Notes under the pieces: model-generated | Databases searched by the model: none | The model's input: the letters and a program-made list of their open reading frames with translations, nothing else | What the model was told of the DNA's origin: nothing | Translations under genes and position numbers: made by a program | NCBI GenBank assembly: GCA_905250115.1 | Contig: CAJNOI010000127.1 | Location: forward strand, 118,807-182,806 | From: Adineta steineri | Taxonomy: Eukaryota; Rotifera; Eurotatoria; Adinetida; Adinetidae | Length of the DNA stretch: 64,000 bases | Reading direction: 5' to 3' | Part shown: one piece after another, positions 57,916 through 64,000 of the stretch | Position numbering within the stretch: the first letter of the stretch is position 1 | Layout of the letters: every line of letters starts with the position of its first letter

Positions 57916-58998
57916 TTAATTTGAAAGAATAACATTCTTCTTTAAAAAATAATCTAATGATGGTATTGAATATCCAACTGGTCCTCTCTGACCTTGATAT
58001 AAAATTTTTTCATCATGTAAAACATATAATCTTTCTGGCCAAGCACGAAATAAATGATTTGTTATATCATTCATAATATCAGAATAAATATGTATATTAG
58101 TATCTTTCGTAATATTTGCCATTTCTACCAAGACTCGAATAGCATCTAATCGTTCATTTATATTTCGATGATTTCGTATAAAACTAAATTCATTTCCATC
58201 AAATTTCCATCCATCAGACGCATGCGCTTCTCGTATATAAATTATGATAAAATCAATTGGATAATTTAATTTTTGATAATATGAAGCAAGTTTCATAAAC
58301 GATGATAAACTTGCTAAAAACGGTGGTCATGTACAACTACCAAAATTAATTACTAAATAACGTCCATGTTTCATTAATGAACGTAAATTAATTGGTTCAA
58401 CATCTCTGTAATTAGTCAATAAATCAATACTTTCTGTTACAACTGGAATCAATTGTGCGGTGTTTGGTACAGGTTGACCAGTTTCTGTAAGACTGACTGG
58501 AAGTGTTTTTGATAATCTAATCTGTTCACGTAGATGATTCCAATAGAATTTCCAGAATTGTAATCTTAATGCTGAACGAACTGCTAACGTTGGTGGAGTC
58601 ATTTCGTACTAAAAGTATAAGCAAAACAATGTAATATGAAATGTTTATGCGATTTTTTACGTTGTAAAACCACATCAGTCTTTTCCAAGAAGGAAGTTTA
58701 GATTCATGAGTGGGACAAATTAGTTTAATGGAAAAACTATTTAATTCTAACTTACTGCTAGAGCTGTTCCTTGAATCATGTCATTTGGTCCAACATCATC
58801 ATTATTCAATCTATCTTGTTCGGCTAATTGTTTAGCATTTTCAATCCAAGTTTTTTCTTGTAATGTAATCATCAACCAAAAACAATGTAGAATCATCCTT
58901 ACAGGCCTGGCTATCATTTGTTTCATTGTTAAAACTATTTCATCTATTTCATTTTTTAATCTTACAAACCAATGCCACCACATTTTATGTATTTTCAA
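57916..58998 (-). CDS. Iodothyronine deiodinase-like selenoprotein
   Basis: Exons 58998-58756 and 58608-57916, phase 0 join, give 311 residues if the in-frame TGA at 58329-58327 is read as selenocysteine (residue 175). The TGA sits in NFGSCT-U-PPFLA, the active site of iodothyronine deiodinases, where Sec attacks the iodine of thyroid-hormone-like substrates. Further family markers follow: IIIYIREAHASDGW, then WPERLYVLHDEKILYQGQRG with PVGYSIPSLDYFL. The domain has a thioredoxin fold. The N-terminal 80 residues contain a modestly hydrophobic segment (RPVRMILHCFWLMIT) that may be a membrane anchor. A SECIS in the 3' UTR supports decoding. An annotation that treats the TGA as a stop would split this gene in two. 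Whether it acts on iodothyronines or other halogenated compounds is unknown. Confidence 0.93.
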
Positions 58999-60042
58999 TA
59001 AAGATTAGTAGCTATTTATGACCATGCTTCACTATTATATATATATATGAAAATAAAACAGCATGGTAATAATATTTATTTAGTTTCAAAAATTTTCATT
59101 CTGTTAGAAAATAAGAGAGTCTCCTTGTTTTTTTTTTGTATTTTTTTCTTTTACACTAATCGTTTGAATACGAACCTTGACTCAAATGAATATATCATTC
59201 AGATAAGAAAAGGAGATATAAAGATTTGAGTGATATACGCAAAGACGTGTGTTTCTTTTATCTGTAACAGAAGAGAAAGAATATAAAAACTGATTCATAT
59301 CATGACTTATACTTTTTTTTCTACTTTGTAATATTACGAAGCATTAATAAATATGGGCACTTATTGGTGAGAAAATTGTCTATGGAAGAGACTGATATTT
59401 TTGAAATAAAGGAAAATACATAGAAAATGAATACCAAGCAGGTTTCATTATATAATGCGAGCAAAATTCATCACATACAGAATAGTGCAAGGAATTTAAG
59501 TCAAGATTGTAATAGGTCAATGATTTTTGTCAACAAATGTTGAAAAATCGTTTTGATGATATATGCCAGAAGACTTGCGAGCAGATTGCTGTAAAAGTGT
59601 CGACATTTTTTAATGAGCCATTCTACAAAGGTGTCAGGAAAAGTAATGTCTCATTTATCGTTGTATAACCATCAATGTTCTACACGTTTTCTTGTTTTCA
59701 CAACGTGGTCACTTATTTTCAGTCAATAGGGCAATTGATCACCTCTGTTGATCAAGAAGATTTAAAAAATCGATATTATGTGTCGATCCAATATCTAAAG
59801 ATGACTATCTCGTAATAAGTTTAAATAATTCAGAAAGTCGAATAACACGGATACTAACATTAGCTATGTTCAATAGTATATATGATAGATCTGGTTTTTG
59901 AATTCCTAGTGTTAATTCAGATTGAATAATAAATACAATTATTTATATTTTCATTGTTTGCTTTTATAATTTTTTTATTTTATTGTTTTCAACAAAAAAG
60001 AATTTATAGTCATAAGCAATCATTTCATTATAATAAACAGTT
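58999..60042. other. Intergenic, no gene seen
   Basis: AT-rich spacer with a short (AT)n at 59035-59050; it presumably holds the deiodinase promoter next to its start. No other signal seen. Confidence 0.55.
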
Positions 60043-62313
60043 TTATTTAATATTAATGTCAAATCTTTGTAATCGATGATTGTTTGTATCAGCAACATAA
60101 AGATTACCTTGGCGATCAAATGATAGGTCAGTAGGAACTGTCATCTGATGGATTCCACTTCCAAATCCATTTCCACCAACAACAATACAATCTACTATTG
60201 CATCTGGTAACCAACGTACTACTCTGTTGTATTCGCTATCTGATACATAGATATTACCCACATGATCAACAATCACTCCCCAAGGACGAAATAATGGATA
60301 AGGCTTATTCGTTTGATCTCCTCCACCAGCAATAACAATTCCTTCGGTTGCATCTTTTATCCATTTCATTACACGATTATTATTAAAGTCTGCTATATAA
60401 ACTGAATAATCGTTATCAACGAAAATATGATAAGGAGAATTGAGTTGATTAACCTTATTACCTCGTCCATTTCCACCTGCTACAATTATACCATTTATCT
60501 CTCCTTGTTTCCATCGTTTTACTTCATGCTTTTCTTCATCAGAAACATAAAGATCTCCATTATTATCCATCGCTAGACCGTAGCAGTTAACATTAGAAAT
60601 CATTACTTCTTGATTTTTATCATTATATAGAGACCAGCGTACCACTCGAGCGTTAGATGAATCACAAATGATGAGAAAGTTTTTGTTTTTATCAAGAATG
60701 ACATCTGTTGGATGATACAACTGATCCATGTCATCGCCACTACCATGACCACCTGCAACAAGTTCACCCTCCATTGCATTAACTTTCCATTTGACAATAC
60801 GATGATTGTTCATATCAGCAATAAAAATACTTTGATCTCTACCATCAATATAGAAACCACGGGGGTGATTGAGATCCTTTAATAAATATCCCGGTTTGCC
60901 ACTTCCAGCAACAATAACACTATCATTCATCCATGTAGTATTGGTAATAACAACAAAAGAAGGAAATAATTGTTCTATAAAATAAATAGAAAACATATCA
61001 ATGAATTTCTTTCGATTTGAAGTTAATAAAAATTAAAAAAATACAATGAATTAAGTAATATTTTTTCTCTCTCTTTAAAGATGTGATAGTTACAGGTTCT
61101 ATTCGAAAATAATCTAAGATATTCAATTGCTTTGTTTATTTTTATTCATAACAAATCACTTAATCAGTAGAATTATGTTTTTCAATTTTCACGAAGAGAA
61201 AAGTCTCAGCTGAACTAACTTGTTCAAAACATTTTTCAATATGATACCTCTCGAAGAAAAAATTATTGAAAATTTTAACAACTTATCATACAATTTAGCC
61301 CAGTAAAGTTTTATGCGAGTAAAAATTTGAAAACAAAACTCGAGGGGGAAACAACAGAGACTTCGCGCCTGAAGTCTAATGAAGTCCCATAAGTCTAATG
61401 AAGTCTCATAAAGTCTTATGAAATCTTATGAAGTCTTGCGGAATCTTATGAAGTCTCATAAAGTCTTATGAAGTCTCGTGAAGTCTTATGAAATCTCATG
61501 AAGTCTTCGAGAATTTCTATGCATGCATGTATTCCACGAGGAGACGGGGGATAAATAACAGAGACTTCATGCGTGAAGTCTCATGAAGTCTTGGAAGTCT
61601 TTTGAAGTTTTGGAAGTCTTTAAAGTCTATTGAAGTTATCGAAGTCTTGAAATCCTAGAAGTATTTTGAAGTCTTTGTAGTCTATTGAAGCCTTCAAAGT
61701 CTTGTGAAGTCTCTTGAAATCTTTTGAAGTCTATTGAAGTCTGCTGAAATCTTTGAAATCTTTTGAAGTCTATCGAAGTCTCTTGAAGTCTCTTGAAGTC
61801 TTTGAAGTCTTTGAAGTCTTGAAGTCCGCTGTTTCCCCCTAGACAAAACTCAAAAAATATAGTTTTACTGAATAAATAAATGAAAGAAATGTAACAAAAT
61901 GAGGTTTAAAACTTATTTTTACCCATAAATATGGAAATTTTCGATATTATTCTTTGGTAATATGACGTCGTACTTATTATTATAAACAGTAAAGTTCTAG
62001 TACTACGATCTGATGTAATTTGTCAAAGAAAAAATACCTTTTGTTGTTGTGTCTGCTGTCTCAATTGATGATGCTTCTGTTGTTATCGATGTTTCTGTTG
62101 ATGATGTACTTTTAACGTTTGTCTTATTCACTTTAACAATAACGACTGAAATCGTTATGATCAAGACAATAAGAATGATAATAAATATTATACAGAACAG
62201 TTTTCGTTTTCGAAAATATTCACACCTAGAATAACAAAAAAAGTCATTTATTATAGTTCACAAAATACATACACTGTTCTTTGTTGTATTCCATTAGAAT
62301 TCACGGAACCAGA
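60043..62313 (-). CDS. Type II membrane protein with NHL propeller (5' end not found)
   Basis: Three exons are supported: 62313-62273 (41 nt), 62225-62038 (188 nt) and 60974-60043 (932 nt). Together they hold 387 codons in frame. Exon 2 encodes a basic stretch (CEYFRKRKLF), one transmembrane helix (CIIFIIILIVLIITISVVIV) and a Ser/Thr-rich stalk. Exon 3 is a propeller of about six NHL repeats, each with forms like LYVADTNNHRLQRF and IFIADMNNHRIVKW, alternating with GIVIAGG segments. Basic residues before the helix predict the propeller is outside the cell. No ATG lies in the first exon seen, so at least one more upstream exon is expected beyond 62340. The large intron (60975-62037) contains a MITE. 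Confidence 0.8.
61341..61842. mobile_element. 502-bp MITE-like element with GAAGTCT repeats and 8-bp target duplication
   Basis: The ends are CGAGGGGGAAACAACAGAGA on the left and, reverse-complemented, CTAGGGGGAAACAGCGGAC on the right, forming imperfect terminal inverted repeats. ACAAAACT stands immediately on both sides (61333-61340 and 61843-61850). The interior is almost entirely ten-base-period variants of ATGAAGTCTT. A second header-like sequence (CGAGGAGACGGGGGATAAAT then AACAGAGACTTC) at 61538 suggests internal duplication. An 8-bp duplication is typical of hAT or P superfamily transposition. No coding capacity. Confidence 0.8.
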
Positions 62314-64000
62314 CTGAAATAATCAAAAAGAAAAGAAAGATTATGTTATGTTGTTTTTTCTTAGACGTAATCAATTACATTAGAAGTTCCTATTGCATTG
62401 TTATTCATAGTTGATAGTTTTTGTATAATTTTCACACTTTTATTATCTAAAATCTATAAGTAAATTCGAGAAATTATCAGGAGGTAACTATAAGAAGAAA
62501 TTTCTCTCATCAATTTTTCTCCGAAATTATTTTTAGAAGGCAATAATATTGAGTAAAACAATATAAAATTAACTCATTTTTTTAGTTATTCTATTATAAT
62601 TACTAAATATGATATAGAATCAAACAAAAATATACTTCTAACAAAAAATATTATTTTATTCTTCATCCTACTTATCATATGTCATAGAATATAATATTTA
62701 TTTCTCTTTCAGAAAAACATTGGATTTCCTTTAGAAAATCATGATTTTTGTATCAACAATCACATAAAATATGAAATCAAAAAACGTAGCTTCCGCATCC
62801 TACTTAATATATGTTTTGTGTTGATAGAAAATACTAGTTCACATATGGAATTATTTTAGTTAAAATTACTTTTTAAAAGGAAGTGCGTCTTTTTTATTTT
62901 TATACTTATCTGATTTCAATATCAGGTTTTTCCTCAAAACTCATTTAAAATAGTTCATAGTGACGTAATCGTGTAGGCGAATATAATGCTGATTTAAATT
63001 AGAATACTTTCAATAATACATACTGAATATTTTTTTTAACATTTTTTTTATTTTACTCACATAATATCGATCGAAAGAAAGGTAATAGTTTATAACTATT
63101 TCAGTTTACTCTAAGAATGAATTTCGATAATTTTTTTTGTTTTTATCTTGATATGAGTTGTTACTGAGATATAAATATAATACTAAACAAAAATCAGACG
63201 TTAATAGAAATAAAGATTCAAGAATATATCTGTGAAGATCGATGCCGAGTACAGATTCTTCTGCGTTTAAAAACAGAATTATTTTGTAGAGACATTTAGC
63301 ATGTGTCAGAATTAATGATGATAATAAAGTCATTTCTTGTAAAAACTGTTGATGAACTTTCTTCCTGCATAATCTAGTTAAGAACGATCTATATACTTCA
63401 ACTAATATTATAATAATAAAATTTCGAGGATGTACGTATCAAAAATGAATGCGAAGAATGAATTACATGATTTAATGGTGTATGATTTATTGCTGTTGTA
63501 AACATTTATTTACAAATATATTTTTTATTTTTTTTACAAGTTAAAGTAGAAATTTGTTTTGTTTCTAGTAAACTTTATGATTAAATTAGATTAATCCAAT
63601 GATCACAATACCAAATTTTGTTTGATATTTTCTATGTCAAAGGTTTATTTTTCATCTCAAACGTTCGTGGAAATAAATTTAAATGTGACTATAGTCCGTA
63701 TTTGTATAATTAGTTCGTAAAAACGAAACTATCTTTTAGCATAAAAACTTATTTTTCATTATAAATTTTTGCGAAAACGTATTAGAAAAACTCAATAATA
63801 AGTCTCTTTTCTACTCTTCGCAAACTGTGTATTCTTCATTACTTATGTTTCTAGAAAAAATTTCCTAATAAATATATTAAATCGAAAAGTTTAGAACATC
63901 GTTAATGTTACTAAATGGAATTTTAATACTGCATTATACGCGTCATTTCTCGAGGGTGTGGGTGCGGGTATGACTGAGGTTGTTGTGCCCAAGTTACACC
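62314..64000. other. Spacer upstream of the NHL gene
   Basis: AT-rich. It probably contains the missing first exon of the NHL gene; a donor-like GTGAGTAAAA on the minus strand near 63050 is a candidate, but no convincing ATG-bearing frame leads to it. A G-rich foldback arm begins at 63950. Confidence 0.4.
63950..63972. repeat. Foldback element, G-rich arm at the window edge
   Basis: CTCGAGGGTGTGGGTGCGGG, with two near-perfect TGTGGG-like units. A C-rich partner is not seen before the window ends at 64000. Confidence 0.5.

Noticed and set aside
58327..58329. TGA as a nonsense mutation in the deiodinase
   Set aside because: The residue is the catalytic Sec position of the family, the downstream frame is conserved and a SECIS follows.
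61368..61830. GAAGTCT array considered as a CRISPR-like array
   Set aside because: The units are about ten bases with no unique spacers, the genome is eukaryotic, and the array lies between transposon-type ends.
63106..63333. 75-codon minus-strand frame as the first exon of the NHL gene
   Set aside because: It ends in a stop without a donor in frame and its composition is AT-driven.

Overview
This is a window of nuclear DNA from a small invertebrate, most likely a bdelloid rotifer (Adineta/Rotaria type). The evidence is AT-rich DNA, very short introns (47-76 bp in many genes, with GT..AG ends), and expanded families typical of bdelloids: secreted PAN/Thr-rich/FG-GAP proteins, NHL-repeat proteins, F-box proteins, small rhodopsin-like receptors and caspase-like proteins. 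An intronless FAD monooxygenase looks acquired from microbes. Many short foldback sequences are built from TGTGGG-like units; TGTGGG is the hexamer reported for bdelloid telomeres. The assignment is an inference from gene style; no marker gene proves it.

Layout. 0-6.8 kb: the 3' part of an FG-GAP gene, a tiny hydrophilic Grg1/LEA-like gene, a PAN + NHL secreted protein and a small unknown gene. 7.5-11.7 kb: an F-box protein convergent with a caspase-like protein that carries a C-terminal PARP-like domain. 14-28.2 kb: a PAN/Thr-rich/Cys-knot gene, then a 5.5 kb block present twice. Each copy holds a complete PAN/Thr-rich/seven-blade FG-GAP gene, and the second copy also has an orphan cysteine-rich exon. 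A SINE-like insertion lies between the copies. 29-40.4 kb: FAD monooxygenase, two seven-helix receptors, a four-EGF secreted protein and a Cys-rich secreted or GPI-anchored protein. 41.8-47.6 kb: three tandem two-exon genes for approximately 68-residue glycine-tailed proteins with the same TATA promoter. 48.6-50.2 kb: an eEF1A paralogue with a destroyed G3 motif. 51.4-53.8 kb: a PAN/Cys-rich/two-LamG-like protein with a 12-nt micro-exon. 54.2 kb: an intron-containing tRNA-Leu(CAG). 54.8-56.3 kb: a cytochrome P450. 57.8-59.0 kb: a selenocysteine iodothyronine deiodinase with an in-frame UGA and a good SECIS just after the stop. 60-62.3 kb: a type II membrane NHL protein whose large intron hosts a 502-bp MITE with an 8-bp target duplication.

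The most valuable points are the selenoprotein deiodinase with its SECIS, the foldback family of telomere-like sequence (about 20 copies), the caspase/PARP-like fusion, the eEF1A paralogue that kept nucleotide-binding motifs but lost the catalytic His loop, and the tandem micro-gene family. The secreted genes share phase-1 exon borders, so a signal/PAN exon and a Thr-rich exon appear to have been recombined with different C-terminal domains. All exon joins were deduced by eye from splice consensus and reading-frame closure. No transcript or database search was possible.
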